From an uncultured Porphyromonadaceae bacterium (GTDB lineage: Bacteria; Bacteroidota; Bacteroidia; Bacteroidales; Muribaculaceae), in NCBI GenBank assembly GCA_947649495.1, contig CANSRU010000003.1, forward strand, positions 1-64,000: a DNA stretch of 64,000 nt. The letters run 5' to 3'. The position numbers and the translations under genes were made by a program. Each line of letters begins with the position of its first letter. The stretch's first letter is position 1. Shown here piece by piece: positions 28,266 through 36,806 of this stretch. The notes beneath the pieces are model-generated. The model was not told the DNA's origin and ran no database searches. It saw only the letters and a list, made by a program, of their open reading frames with translations.

Positions 28266-28308
28266 TTATATTATAGTGTGATGATGTGAATATCTGTTTC
28301 GGTTATAG

Positions 28309-28683
28309 TCAATCCAAATCGGGAATTTCCTGAAGCCGTGCATCGCTCCAAAGTTCTTCAAGATTGTAATGTTGGCGTTGGTCCGGCACGAATATATGGA
28401 CAATTGTTGAGCCATAGTCGATAACTATCCATTGTGAATTCTGGTACCCATCGTAATTGTATGGCTTGACGCGGGCTTTGTCCAATAAATATTCGCGAAT
28501 ACTATCGGCTATTGCCGCCACGTGCATGCTGCTGGTTCCCTCGCAGATGATAAATCCTGAGGTTGCGGCCGATTCATTGTCCGACAGGTCTATAAGAGTG
28601 ATTTTTTTTCCCTTGCGTTCCTGAATTCCTTCGATTATGAGTTGTGTCAGTTCTGACGGTTCTATTAAATCGTTGTTTGTCAT
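28309..28683 (-). CDS. rsfS: Ribosomal silencing factor RsfS
   Basis: A 124-residue protein of the RsfS/Iojap family, which binds L14 on the 50S subunit and blocks subunit joining under starvation. Visible signatures: GFIICEGTSSMHVAAIADSI and QWIVIDYGSTIVHIFVPDQRQHYNLEELWSDA. It is the first gene of rsfS-ftsH, behind a consensus promoter. Confidence 0.95.
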   Translation of the reverse strand: MTNNDLIEPSELTQLIIEGIQERKGKKITLIDLSDNESAATSGFIICEGTSSMHVAAIADSIREYLLDKARVKPYNYDGYQNSQWIVIDYGSTIVHIFVPDQRQHYNLEELWSDARLQEIPDLD

Positions 28684-28714
28684 TTAAAAATCTGTCTATA
28701 TATGGAATATTTTA

Positions 28715-28745
28715 CAAAAATAGTAAACTTTTTCTTTGTTGTCAA
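28715..28745 (-). promoter_or_regulatory. Promoter of rsfS-ftsH
   Basis: TTG (28745-28743), a 20-nt spacer and TATTTTTG (28722-28715) on the minus strand; leader about 27 nt. Confidence 0.75.
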
Positions 28746-28825
28746 TCAAAAGGAGTGACAGTTGACATATAAACAAATATAATGCCAAAAAGGTCGAATT
28801 ATAATAAAATTGACAAATATTATAT

Positions 28826-30079
28826 TTATTCGTAGCGCATTGAATTAGCCGGGGAAAGACGCGCTATTATGCCAGAGGGTATAATCAGCAATAAGAATGA
28901 GACCAAAATTACGCCTATGTTCAGAATCACGATTGGCAGCAACTCCAAATCGACTGGCACATAATTGATATAATAAGCATCGGCATCAAGAGGCAGAATG
29001 TGCCAATAATGTTGCAGCATCAGCAGTCCCACGGCTACAACATTCCCGATAATAAGTCCCTTGAACACGAGGCGCTCTGTCATATATATGAAGATTGCTC
29101 TTATCTGGGCATTAGTGGCTCCGAGGGCTTTTAAAAGACCAATCATGCGCACACGTTCCAGAATTATTATAAATAGGCTTGATATCAACGTAAACCCTGA
29201 CACACAAAGCATAAGCGCTATTATCACCACCACGTTTGTGTCGAGCAGGTCGAGCCAGTTGAAATACATGGCACAGCGGTCGTAGACAGTCTCGGTTCTA
29301 TATAAATATCTGCCTCCATTCTCAATCACCTCATTGAGCAACCGGTTGGTTATCTCTCCCGCAACATGCGGGATTTGCTTCTTGTCTACTCCGTTTATTT
29401 CAATAATGGAGCCGGTTATGGAATCGACTTTACATAGTTTCTGCAATAAGGTTATCGGGCAATACGCATACATGGCATCGTATTCGGAAAAATGGGTGTC
29501 GTACACACCTGTGATTTTCAGATTACGTGTGCGCAGGGTGCTATTGTTGAAAAAGTGAGCCTTTACCTTGTCACCCGGATATAACCCGAGCATATCGGCG
29601 GTTGAACGAGATATTACTATGGTATTGTCGTCAATTGCTGAGGTGTCGCCCGGTAGTTTTCCGCTGGTTATGTTTGCCTTGACAAAATTCCAATCCTGAG
29701 ATTTGTCGAGCCCCTTTAAAATGAGACCACGGAAATTATTGTCGGTTTTTAATATTACAGGTTCACACATTGAAATTGATACAGACGCTTCAGGGGCAAT
29801 GTCGTGTATCATTTCCAGCATATTGTTATCGTATCTTATGCCGGTGGTAAGTCCGGGCACAGAGTCGTTCTCGGGTGGATATATCGATATCTGGGATATG
29901 AATCCCATGAGTTTTTCGGTAATCTCTTTTTTGAATCCCGACACAATCGAGATGGAAATGAGCATGATTATGAACGATAAGGCAATTCCGGCGATGGCTA
30001 TTACGATGCCGGGCGATGGTGCGCTCCGGCCTTCAGCCTTTAACGACAGTCTCTTACCTATGAATACCGCTAAATTCAT
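28826..30079 (-). CDS. LolC/E-type ABC transporter permease
   Basis: A 417-residue FtsX-like permease. It has an N-terminal transmembrane helix (about 25-47), a large periplasmic MacB-type domain (50-260) and three C-terminal transmembrane helices (VVVIIALMLCVSGFTLISSLFIII, then two more). The cytoplasmic coupling segment RVRMIGLLKALGATNAQIRAIF is the family hallmark. Such proteins move lipoproteins from the inner membrane in LolCDE systems. No ATPase gene is adjacent, so its partner must be elsewhere. It ends the aminotransferase transcript, with 12 bp between the genes. Confidence 0.88.
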   Translation of the reverse strand: MNLAVFIGKRLSLKAEGRSAPSPGIVIAIAGIALSFIIMLISISIVSGFKKEITEKLMGFISQISIYPPENDSVPGLTTGIRYDNNMLEMIHDIAPEASVSISMCEPVILKTDNNFRGLILKGLDKSQDWNFVKANITSGKLPGDTSAIDDNTIVISRSTADMLGLYPGDKVKAHFFNNSTLRTRNLKITGVYDTHFSEYDAMYAYCPITLLQKLCKVDSITGSIIEINGVDKKQIPHVAGEITNRLLNEVIENGGRYLYRTETVYDRCAMYFNWLDLLDTNVVVIIALMLCVSGFTLISSLFIIILERVRMIGLLKALGATNAQIRAIFIYMTERLVFKGLIIGNVVAVGLLMLQHYWHILPLDADAYYINYVPVDLELLPIVILNIGVILVSFLLLIIPSGIIARLSPANSMRYE

Positions 30080-30091
30080 GCCACGTTAGCA

Positions 30092-31291
30092 TCAGATGGT
30101 GCGACCCGGGTATGCTTTAAGAGCTTCAGCCAATACTTTAAGAGCCTCAGCGAGATCTTCTTTGTTCAGCACATAAGCCATTCTCACTTCGTTGATGCCC
30201 ATGCCGGGAGTGGTGTAGAAACCAGAGGCCGGTGCCATAAAAACGGTGGCTCCTTCGAAACTGAATTCCTTAAGGCACCATTCGCAGAACTTGTCAGCAT
30301 TATCCACCGGAAGCTGGACCACTGTATAGAATGCACCCATCGGTATCGGAGTGTAGCATCCGGGAATCTTGTTTATTCCATCGATAAGGAATTTTCTGCG
30401 CTCGACATACTCGTTATATGTCATAAGCATATATTCGGCCGATGTATCTATGGATGCCTCTGCAACAATCTGTCCGAGCAGTGGCGGGCTCAAACGAGCC
30501 TGACAGAACTTCATTACATTTTTTTTCAGCTCTTTGTGCTTGGTTATCAATGCGCCGATGCGTATTCCGCACTCGCTGTAACGCTTTGAAACAGAGTCGA
30601 TGAGCACCACCTGCTCCTCTATGCCCGGAAGATGAAAGGCTGAGATGTATGGTGCGCCGGTATAGCAGTATTCTCGGTACACCTCATCTGAAAACAGAAA
30701 TAAATCATATTGCTTGACTATGTCACGCAACTGGTTCATCTCTTTTTGTGTATACAGGTAGCCGGTGGGATTGTTGGGATTGCATATCAGTATTCCCTTG
30801 GTGCGTGGAGTGATTAATTTTTCAAATTCTTCCACTGGAGGTAACGCAAACCCTTCTTCAATGCTTGACGGAACGGTGATTATCTTTGCTCCTGCTGATA
30901 TGGCAAACGCCATATAGTTGGCATAGGCCGGTTCCGGTACTATTATTTCATCGCCCGGATCCAGACAAGCCATAAATGCGAACAGAACGGCCTCCGAACC
31001 GCCGGTGGTTATTATAATATCGTCAACATCCACATTGATGTTGAAACGCTTGTAATAATCAACCAACTTGGTTCTTAACGAAAGCAATCCTTCCGACGGA
31101 CTGTATTCGAGGACTGTTCTGTCTATGGTTTTCAACGCATCGAGACCTTCGCGTGGAGTTGGAAGATCCGGTTGCCCGATATTCAGACGGATTACCTTTA
31201 TGCCTCGTTCGGTAGCCTCATTGGCCAAAGGCACTAATTTGCGTATTGGGGAAGCGGGCATCATTTCGCCACGCTGAGATATAACTGGCAT
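30092..31291 (-). CDS. Class I/II PLP-dependent aminotransferase
   Basis: A 399-residue fold-type I aminotransferase close to the aspartate aminotransferase group. Motifs: NIGQPDLPTP near residue 38, the NPNNPTGY motif that holds the cofactor (about 172-179), and the PLP lysine in SVSKRYSECGIRIG (about 245). The true amino donor cannot be read from sequence. It has a strong consensus promoter and is followed by the permease gene 12 bp downstream. Confidence 0.9.
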   Translation of the reverse strand: MPVISQRGEMMPASPIRKLVPLANEATERGIKVIRLNIGQPDLPTPREGLDALKTIDRTVLEYSPSEGLLSLRTKLVDYYKRFNINVDVDDIIITTGGSEAVLFAFMACLDPGDEIIVPEPAYANYMAFAISAGAKIITVPSSIEEGFALPPVEEFEKLITPRTKGILICNPNNPTGYLYTQKEMNQLRDIVKQYDLFLFSDEVYREYCYTGAPYISAFHLPGIEEQVVLIDSVSKRYSECGIRIGALITKHKELKKNVMKFCQARLSPPLLGQIVAEASIDTSAEYMLMTYNEYVERRKFLIDGINKIPGCYTPIPMGAFYTVVQLPVDNADKFCEWCLKEFSFEGATVFMAPASGFYTTPGMGINEVRMAYVLNKEDLAEALKVLAEALKAYPGRTI

Positions 31292-31329
31292 TTTTGTAGT
31301 AGTCGTTTTTCAGTACATTTTATATTATG

Positions 31330-31360
31330 CAAAGTTAAGATAAATGGTGCCAATCGCAAA
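31330..31360 (-). promoter_or_regulatory. Promoter of the aminotransferase gene
   Basis: TTTG (31360-31357), a 19-nt spacer and TAACTTTG (31337-31330) on the minus strand; leader about 34 nt. Confidence 0.8.
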
Positions 31361-31433
31361 ATTTTTTCTAACCCTGCTGTCTTAATTGGAAAAAGGGGGA
31401 TAGCAACCCGATGAAATTACAAAGAGAACATTT

Positions 31434-31664
31434 AAATAAAAACCCTAAACCGTTGCAGCGGTCAAGGGTTTAAGGTTGAAAAGTAATGCCGCCGCTTTCC
31501 AATCTTAATTAACCAGTCGCGGCGAGCCTTTTCTATCTTATGAGAATTGAAGTTTCTTTTAAGGTAGGCAAATGGACGGTAAAAATTATATTCCGTCGCT
31601 GATGCCTGGGGGCTGCAAATGGCTGTAGTGGTTGGCAATCCACAAGTCTCCCGAAAGGTTTTCA
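31434..31664 (-). ncRNA. Structured small RNA, candidate 6S RNA
   Basis: About 230 nt with no convincing ORF. A consensus promoter sits directly upstream and an intrinsic terminator closes it: stem AAACCCT/AGGGTTT with an inner ACCG/CGGT, then TTTTTATTT on the minus strand. The 5' end TTGAAAA pairs with TTTTCAA just before the terminator (plus 31476-31482), giving a closing helix. Inside are GACGG/CCGTC extended by AGGCA/TGCCT, and GCCGC/GCGGC. A long rod with closed ends plus a length near 200 nt suits 6S RNA, the sponge of sigma-A RNA polymerase. It lacks the conserved marks of SRP, tmRNA or RNase P RNA. RNA call good; 6S identity uncertain. Confidence 0.6.
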
Positions 31665-31668
31665 ATCG

Positions 31669-31700
31669 CAAAGATAACGCAAACTTTGCAAAGATGCAAA
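31669..31700 (-). promoter_or_regulatory. Promoter of the candidate 6S RNA
   Basis: TTTG (31700-31697), a 20-nt spacer and TATCTTTG (31676-31669) on the minus strand. Predicted RNA 5' end near 31664. Confidence 0.8.
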
Positions 31701-31779
31701 AAGGCCCTGTGTTGTGTCTTTACAGACGTGCTTTCGCTTGAACTCACATAATGTGTAGGTAATTTTAGTGCTGTAAAAC

Positions 31780-31816
31780 AGCAGGAAGTCAGGTGTCTAC
31801 CACCTGACTTCCTGCT
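31780..31816 (-). terminator. Terminator of tRNA-Thr
   Basis: 16-bp perfect stem AGCAGGAAGTCAGGTG/CACCTGACTTCCTGCT with a 5-nt loop; on the minus strand it is followed by GTTTTA. It lies 13 nt downstream of tRNA-Thr. Confidence 0.85.
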
Positions 31817-31829
31817 TGTTGCTTGCTTG

Positions 31830-31902
31830 AGCCGCGAGTGGGACTCGAACCCACGACCTTTTCGTTACGAATGAAATGCTCTACCGACTGAGCTATTGCG
31901 GC
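31830..31902 (-). tRNA. tRNA-Thr (CGT)
   Basis: Minus-strand cloverleaf starting GCCGCAATAGCTC with anticodon loop TTCGTAA (anticodon CGT, codon ACG), T arm GTGGG/CCCAC with TTCGAGT, and acceptor GCCGCAA/TCGCGGC. There is one A6-C67 mismatch in the acceptor stem. CCA is not encoded. Confidence 0.93.
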
Positions 31903-31922
31903 TGGTTGCGCTAAAAGCGCTA

Positions 31923-31930
31923 CAAAGATA
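31923..31930 (-). promoter_or_regulatory. -7 element for tRNA-Thr
   Basis: TATCTTTG on the minus strand, ending 1 bp from the stop codon of the upstream DUF4270 gene. Its -33 region would lie inside that coding sequence; no clear TTG is seen at the right distance. Confidence 0.55.
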
Positions 31931-33322
31931 CTAATAATTTACTGTTTGTTTGCTATACGTGAATTTTATTTTTGCATCATCTAATAGCAATTTACACATG
32001 GCCGGACCGCTTACGTATGGGTTTATTCCGGTGATGTAGCTCTGACCTTGCTGATAGTATGAGCCTTGGGTGCTTTCAACTACCAAATCCACAGGGGTGA
32101 GGGTGAAGGTATAGTCTTCGGCCTTTATTTCGTCCTTTGCCAACATATCTATTATGTACTGGCGCATAGCGGTGAAGTCGTATGTCTTTGTTGTGGAGTT
32201 GTACGAAGCGATGAACGACGTCTTGTCGTCGTTAATTTTATTGTCGGCAAAGAAATCTTTTTTGTCCTTCGACAGAATCAGAAGTACATTTACCGGAGGT
32301 TCGATACCATAGTTGTTGGTGATTTCCTCTACGGGGATTGAGAATGTGAGAGTGTTTATTACAGACAGGTCTCCGCCGTTGGTTTTATAACGGTTGATGA
32401 TGTCAAGTGTCGGGAATGTCAGTTGTACATCGTAACCCGACGGTGCCACGATGATATTCTCACCCGCATCGGCCATATCGGAAAGCGAAGAGCTGAGCGA
32501 TAGGTCTATGATGTTGTTTGTGACAACCTCAGGTGTCACAGCCATGTATGTTGAGGATACTTTGTAGACAGTGTCGCGGGTCACATCGTTTTTTGTTACC
32601 TTGTCGTGTTTCTTATAGTAGAGGTTGATTCGGGTTTCATTGATGTTGACCACCAATCCGGAACCGAATGTACTCTTGATATACACTCCGGGGAAGAACT
32701 CGGCGAATGCCCCCGGGGTGGCAAATGTAGCGGGATTGGTAATGTATTCGTTGTAGAACCGCTTTGCAAACGACAAAGGTAAATCTACGGATATTGTGCG
32801 GTATGCCAGATTGTTTACAGAGTCATTGTAGAGAGCATTAGCCGTATATATCTGAGTCTGGGGAGTCCACACATTGGCGGGGTCGTAATATCCTTCAGGA
32901 TTGAAATTACTATATATCGGCGAGGGGAGCTGTCGGGTCAGGGGATATACCTTAAGACCCATGGGTACCAATGAGTCGCCGGTGAAATCTCCGGGTTTCA
33001 TAAACATGAGCATCTTTATTGAATCGATGTCGTTGATTCCCACGCCTACTGTGTCCAGCTGCATGGCCGGCATAAATTGAGTTACGATATCCGATTTGAA
33101 TCGTCCGAATTCCTTGGCATCCAATGCCCCAAGTATCTGGGTGACGGTTCGCGATTGTAAGTCGGTGTTGGTACGTGGCGTGCCCGATACGGTGAAAGCC
33201 GAATCGATTATAACTTCAGACCGGTCTGTGACAAGAGAACTGCCTATTGTCGAGGAGTCGTCGCATGCCGTTGATATCCCCAGTGCTATGCAGGCTAATA
33301 TGAATATATGGGTAAATTTCAT
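31931..33322 (-). CDS. DUF4270 lipoprotein
   Basis: A 463-residue lipoprotein with signal sequence MKFTHIFILACIALGISTAC (lipobox ISTAC, Cys20). The early GSSLVTDRSEVIIDS and the internal LGALDAKEFGRFKSDIVTQF match the DUF4270 family, beta-rich surface or periplasmic lipoproteins of Bacteroidota with no known function. It lies 43 bp after the glycogen synthase-like gene on the same strand, a neighbourhood I recall from other Bacteroidales. Confidence 0.88.
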   Translation of the reverse strand: MKFTHIFILACIALGISTACDDSSTIGSSLVTDRSEVIIDSAFTVSGTPRTNTDLQSRTVTQILGALDAKEFGRFKSDIVTQFMPAMQLDTVGVGINDIDSIKMLMFMKPGDFTGDSLVPMGLKVYPLTRQLPSPIYSNFNPEGYYDPANVWTPQTQIYTANALYNDSVNNLAYRTISVDLPLSFAKRFYNEYITNPATFATPGAFAEFFPGVYIKSTFGSGLVVNINETRINLYYKKHDKVTKNDVTRDTVYKVSSTYMAVTPEVVTNNIIDLSLSSSLSDMADAGENIIVAPSGYDVQLTFPTLDIINRYKTNGGDLSVINTLTFSIPVEEITNNYGIEPPVNVLLILSKDKKDFFADNKINDDKTSFIASYNSTTKTYDFTAMRQYIIDMLAKDEIKAEDYTFTLTPVDLVVESTQGSYYQQGQSYITGINPYVSGPAMCKLLLDDAKIKFTYSKQTVNY

Positions 33323-33365
33323 AATATATATACGGTGTGAGAAGAGGAGGTTATAAGAAACTCGT

Positions 33366-34184
33366 TTATTCGTTTATCAATGTTTCATAAAATGCCGAAT
33401 AACGGTCGTTGAGCGAATCCTCATCGGGCGAATATGGCATGAATGGTTTGCCTGAAGCCCGGGCGTATTCTATAAGCTCTTCAGGAACACCATCGCCTGA
33501 TTGTATTATGGCATCCGAGTAGTCAATGGCGAGTTTGTTTAATGAGATGAAGTCAACCGGTGCGTCAACTATGGATTTCAGGTCGCTGTCGGAAAATTGG
33601 CTCATGCGTAATTTCTCGGCAAATCGTTCGTCGAGATTTCCCTGGAAGTCTTCCGGACGCAATGCGTATACTATTTTCGAGCTGACAAACGATGGATCCT
33701 CGTGGTACATGCGTTTGAGATACAGTGGTACCAAGGCCGATATCCATCCCATGCAGTGTACTATTGCAGGTTCCCAGCGTAGTTTCTTTACTGTTTCAAT
33801 GACCCCTTTGGCAAAAAACATTATACGTTCATCATTGTCTTCAGGCGAAGAGTCTATCTCAAGACGTTTGTCGGGTGAGAAATGGAAGTAATCATCATTG
33901 TCGATGAAGTATACCTGCATGCGTGCCGGTTGCAATGTGGCCACCTTTATTATTAGAGGATGGTCGGAATCGTCAATTATGACATTCATGCCTGATAGGC
34001 GAATTACTTCATGAAGCTGATTGCGGCGTTCGTTGATGCAACCATATTTGGGCATGAATGTGCGTACTTCATAGCCTTTTTCCTGTGTGCCCTGAGGCAA
34101 TTTGTTGCCCAAAACGGAGAGTGCGGTCTGGGGCAGGTATGGAGTTATTTCTTGAGAGATGTACAGTACTTTTTTACGCTCCAT
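33366..34184 (-). CDS. Glycogen/starch synthase-like protein, N-terminal domain only
   Basis: A 272-residue protein matching only the N-terminal (acceptor) half of GT5 glycogen synthase: KVLYISQEITPYLPQTALSVLGNKLPQGTQEKGYEVRTFMPKYGCINER, then YFIDNDDYF and IVHCMGWISALVPLYLK. Full enzymes are about 450-500 residues with a C-terminal ADP-glucose-binding domain, which is absent. The reading frame is intact and ends normally, so this is a stand-alone short form, as known in Bacteroidota, and not an obvious decay product. Catalysis alone is unlikely; a binding or regulatory role is possible (inference). Confidence 0.82.
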   Translation of the reverse strand: MERKKVLYISQEITPYLPQTALSVLGNKLPQGTQEKGYEVRTFMPKYGCINERRNQLHEVIRLSGMNVIIDDSDHPLIIKVATLQPARMQVYFIDNDDYFHFSPDKRLEIDSSPEDNDERIMFFAKGVIETVKKLRWEPAIVHCMGWISALVPLYLKRMYHEDPSFVSSKIVYALRPEDFQGNLDERFAEKLRMSQFSDSDLKSIVDAPVDFISLNKLAIDYSDAIIQSGDGVPEELIEYARASGKPFMPYSPDEDSLNDRYSAFYETLINE

Positions 34185-34218
34185 CGCGAATGTGTTGTAA
34201 ATTTATAGTTAAGTTCCG

Positions 34219-34226
34219 CAAAGATA
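34219..34226 (-). promoter_or_regulatory. -7 element for the glycogen synthase-like gene
   Basis: TATCTTTG on the minus strand (34226-34219), about 30 nt upstream of the predicted leader end; no ideal -33 element seen. Confidence 0.55.
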
Positions 34227-34310
34227 CGGAAAAAATTTGATATGGATGAATTACACATCTGTTTAAAAAGTAAAAAGTGTGAATTTCTCCGCAATGCGGT
34301 TTTTTGTTAG

Positions 34311-34318
34311 TATATTTG
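34311..34318 (+). promoter_or_regulatory. -7 element for the dsbD operon
   Basis: TATATTTG; predicted start near 34323. It lies downstream of the ORF track's start at 34304 and upstream of the ATG at 34337, so it decides in favour of the latter. Confidence 0.6.
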
Positions 34319-34336
34319 CACAAATTTTTTAGACAG

Positions 34337-34804
34337 ATGTTACGATTCAAGTTTATTTTTATATTAATGGTGTTGTGGAGTGCGGTGGCGCATTCCCAAA
34401 GCCCTGAAGCAGGTGCGAGGTGGCGGGTTAATGTCAAAATGACATCTGCCACAGCCGGTGAAGTGATTGTGAAGGCTGTGATTGATGATGGATGGCATAT
34501 TTACGGAACTTCTCTCCCTGAAGGTGGCCCGATTTCCACAACTATCGATTTCAATGGCAGTACAGGAGTGAAGTTTACATCTCCGGTCAAGGTGTCGCCT
34601 GCACCACATAAAGGCTTCGATTCGATGTTCAATATGGAGTTGACATGGTGGGAAAACGCTGTTACATTCCGCCGGTCGTTTACCGTGACGGATGTTGATG
34701 CGGCTCAAATCAAAGGTTCGGTGTCGTATATGATGTGCAATCAGCGTAATTGCATGCGTCCTCCAGTATATAATTTTTCAAAATCACTACCTAAAGTAAA
34801 ATGA
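34337..34804 (+). CDS. Stand-alone DsbD N-terminal (alpha) domain protein
   Basis: A 155-residue exported protein (signal peptide MLRFKFIFILMVLWSAVAHSQ) that is a single DsbD alpha domain, the periplasmic Ig-like module that passes electrons to partner thiol proteins. It is visibly homologous to the N-terminus of the next gene (MTSATAGEVIVKAVIDDGWHIYG against MTSATEGKMIFKAHIDDGWHLYG). The Cys pair is in MMCNQRNCMRPP. Its last codons overlap the dsbD start (ATGA, 34801-34804), so translation is coupled. Start chosen at 34337 because the promoter -7 box lies between the two candidates. Confidence 0.85.
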   Translation: MLRFKFIFILMVLWSAVAHSQSPEAGARWRVNVKMTSATAGEVIVKAVIDDGWHIYGTSLPEGGPISTTIDFNGSTGVKFTSPVKVSPAPHKGFDSMFNMELTWWENAVTFRRSFTVTDVDAAQIKGSVSYMMCNQRNCMRPPVYNFSKSLPKVK

Positions 34805-36804
34805 TATTCAGTAAATTACGTGCTGTGTTCGGCATGGTTGCCGTTATCGTGGCTTTTAATGTCGGTGCACAGATTGTGACACCTGTCACATGGCAGTCAA
34901 CAATAGAGATGACCTCTGCTACGGAGGGAAAGATGATATTTAAGGCTCATATTGACGACGGATGGCATTTGTATGGATTGAATCTGCCTTCCGGCGGTCC
35001 TCGTTCCACCCGCTTTGATTTTACTGATATCGATGGCGCATCGCTTATCGGTGATATCGTACCTTCGGTTGCACCTATTGAGAAAGTCGATCGCTTTTTC
35101 GACCTGAAATTGAGCTGGTGGGAGAGCGATGTGGCTTTTACACAGTTATTTAAACTGGATAGTGATAGCCATGGTTGTCGAGTGTCCGGAACCATTGAGT
35201 TTCAGGGTTGCAATAGCAAAAGTTGCATACCTCCGTCTACTGAAACGTTTGAACTTTCTGTAGGTAGTGCGCCTGCCGCTGTGGATAAAACAGAGGTTGG
35301 CGACACAGTGGCTGCATCAGGGATTGTGGGGAAGGATGTACAGGAAACAGTTTCTGATGCCAGATGGTGGGCTCCAGTAACATTCCCTGAGAGCGATGAG
35401 GCAAGTACTCTCGACATTGCGCGCTCATCATCGTTATGGTACATTTTTATCTGGGGCTTTATCGGTGGACTGATAGCTATTATGACTCCATGTGTATGGC
35501 CCATGATTCCTCTTACAGTTAGTTTTTTCCTTAAAAAAAGCTCCTCCCGTCGTCGTTCGATTGCGGATGCATTGATTTATGGATTGTCAATAATTGTGAT
35601 ATACCTCGGTCTCGGATTGATTATAACATTGGTTTTCGATGCCGGTAAATTGAACGATTTAGCCACTAACGCGGTGTTCAATCTCATATTTTTTGCGCTG
35701 TTGGTGGTATTCGCGGTTTCGTTTTTCGGAGCGTTTGATATAAAACTTCCATCAAGCTGGAGCACTGGTGTTGACAGCAAGGCTGAGCGTACATCCGGAC
35801 TTCTCAGCATATTCTTTATGGCTTTCACATTGGCATTGGTATCGTTCTCATGTACCGGTCCGCTTATCGGTACACTCTTGGTGGAGGCCGCTTCTGATGG
35901 TAGCATAGCAGGTCCGGCCGTGGGCATGGGTGCGTTTGCATTGGCTTTGGCCATACCGTTCACGCTATTTGCATTTTTCCCATCTCTTATAAAAGGCATG
36001 CCCCGCTCCGGGGGCTGGTTGAACTCCGTTAAGGTGGTTCTCGGATTTCTTGAATTGATATTATCTCTTAAATTCCTTTCGATAGCCGACCTTGCTTACG
36101 GTTGGGGCATATTGGATCGCGAGATTTTCATCGCTATATGGATTGTATTGTTCATCCTGCTGGGGATGTATCTGTTGGGTAAGTTGCGGTTTAGTCACGA
36201 TGCTCCGCTTGAGTGGGTGTCTATTCCCCGTTTCTTCATGGCGTTGGCCTCGTTTAGTTTTGCGGTGTATCTGTTGCCCGGTATGTGGGGCGCGCCGCTA
36301 AAGGGAGTCAGTGCCTTTGTACCTCCGTTGCATACTCAGGATTTTAATCTTTACGAGGATGGCCAATTTCAGACTTTCGACGATTTTGATGAAGGTATGA
36401 GATATGCTGCTGAACATCATAAGGCCGTGTTATTGGATTTTTCAGGCTATGGATGTGTCAATTGCCGTAAGATGGAAGGGGCGGTATTTGACACCCCCGA
36501 GGTGCAGAACATGATAAAGGATAACTTTGTGCTGATAACTCTTATGGTGGATGACAAGCAGGAACTGCCACAGCCCATATCCGTAGAGGAAAATGGAAAG
36601 AAACTTAAGCTGACTACTGTAGGAGCCAAATGGAGCTATCTGCAACGCACAAAATTCGCAGCAAGTGTACAGCCATATTATGTGATAGTAAACAACGAAG
36701 GCGATGCCTTGGTCAATCCGTATTACTTTGACGAGAGCGTGGATAAATTCGTTGATTGGCTGAACTCTGGATTGAAGGCATATAAGGCCGAAACAAGTAA
36801 ATAG
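34801..36804 (+). CDS. dsbD: Thiol:disulfide interchange protein DsbD
   Basis: A 667-residue membrane protein that moves reducing power from cytoplasmic thioredoxin to the periplasm. Signal peptide, then the alpha domain (about 25-150; GCNSKSCIPP Cys pair), a transmembrane beta domain of about eight helices (about 215-500; TPCVWPMIPLTV and FSCTGPLIGTLL carry the conserved Cys), and a C-terminal thioredoxin-like gamma domain with CVNC at about 551-554. All Cys pairs are present. It has a paralogous alpha domain encoded immediately upstream, which may give a second electron outlet. Confidence 0.93.
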   Translation: MIFSKLRAVFGMVAVIVAFNVGAQIVTPVTWQSTIEMTSATEGKMIFKAHIDDGWHLYGLNLPSGGPRSTRFDFTDIDGASLIGDIVPSVAPIEKVDRFFDLKLSWWESDVAFTQLFKLDSDSHGCRVSGTIEFQGCNSKSCIPPSTETFELSVGSAPAAVDKTEVGDTVAASGIVGKDVQETVSDARWWAPVTFPESDEASTLDIARSSSLWYIFIWGFIGGLIAIMTPCVWPMIPLTVSFFLKKSSSRRRSIADALIYGLSIIVIYLGLGLIITLVFDAGKLNDLATNAVFNLIFFALLVVFAVSFFGAFDIKLPSSWSTGVDSKAERTSGLLSIFFMAFTLALVSFSCTGPLIGTLLVEAASDGSIAGPAVGMGAFALALAIPFTLFAFFPSLIKGMPRSGGWLNSVKVVLGFLELILSLKFLSIADLAYGWGILDREIFIAIWIVLFILLGMYLLGKLRFSHDAPLEWVSIPRFFMALASFSFAVYLLPGMWGAPLKGVSAFVPPLHTQDFNLYEDGQFQTFDDFDEGMRYAAEHHKAVLLDFSGYGCVNCRKMEGAVFDTPEVQNMIKDNFVLITLMVDDKQELPQPISVEENGKKLKLTTVGAKWSYLQRTKFAASVQPYYVIVNNEGDALVNPYYFDESVDKFVDWLNSGLKAYKAETSK

Positions 36805-36806
36805 AT

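Noticed and set aside
31462-31671. 69-residue minus-strand ORF inside the candidate 6S RNA
   Set aside because: The ORF covers the RNA's helices and begins at its 5' end, but the composition is not protein-like and the pairing explains the sequence better.
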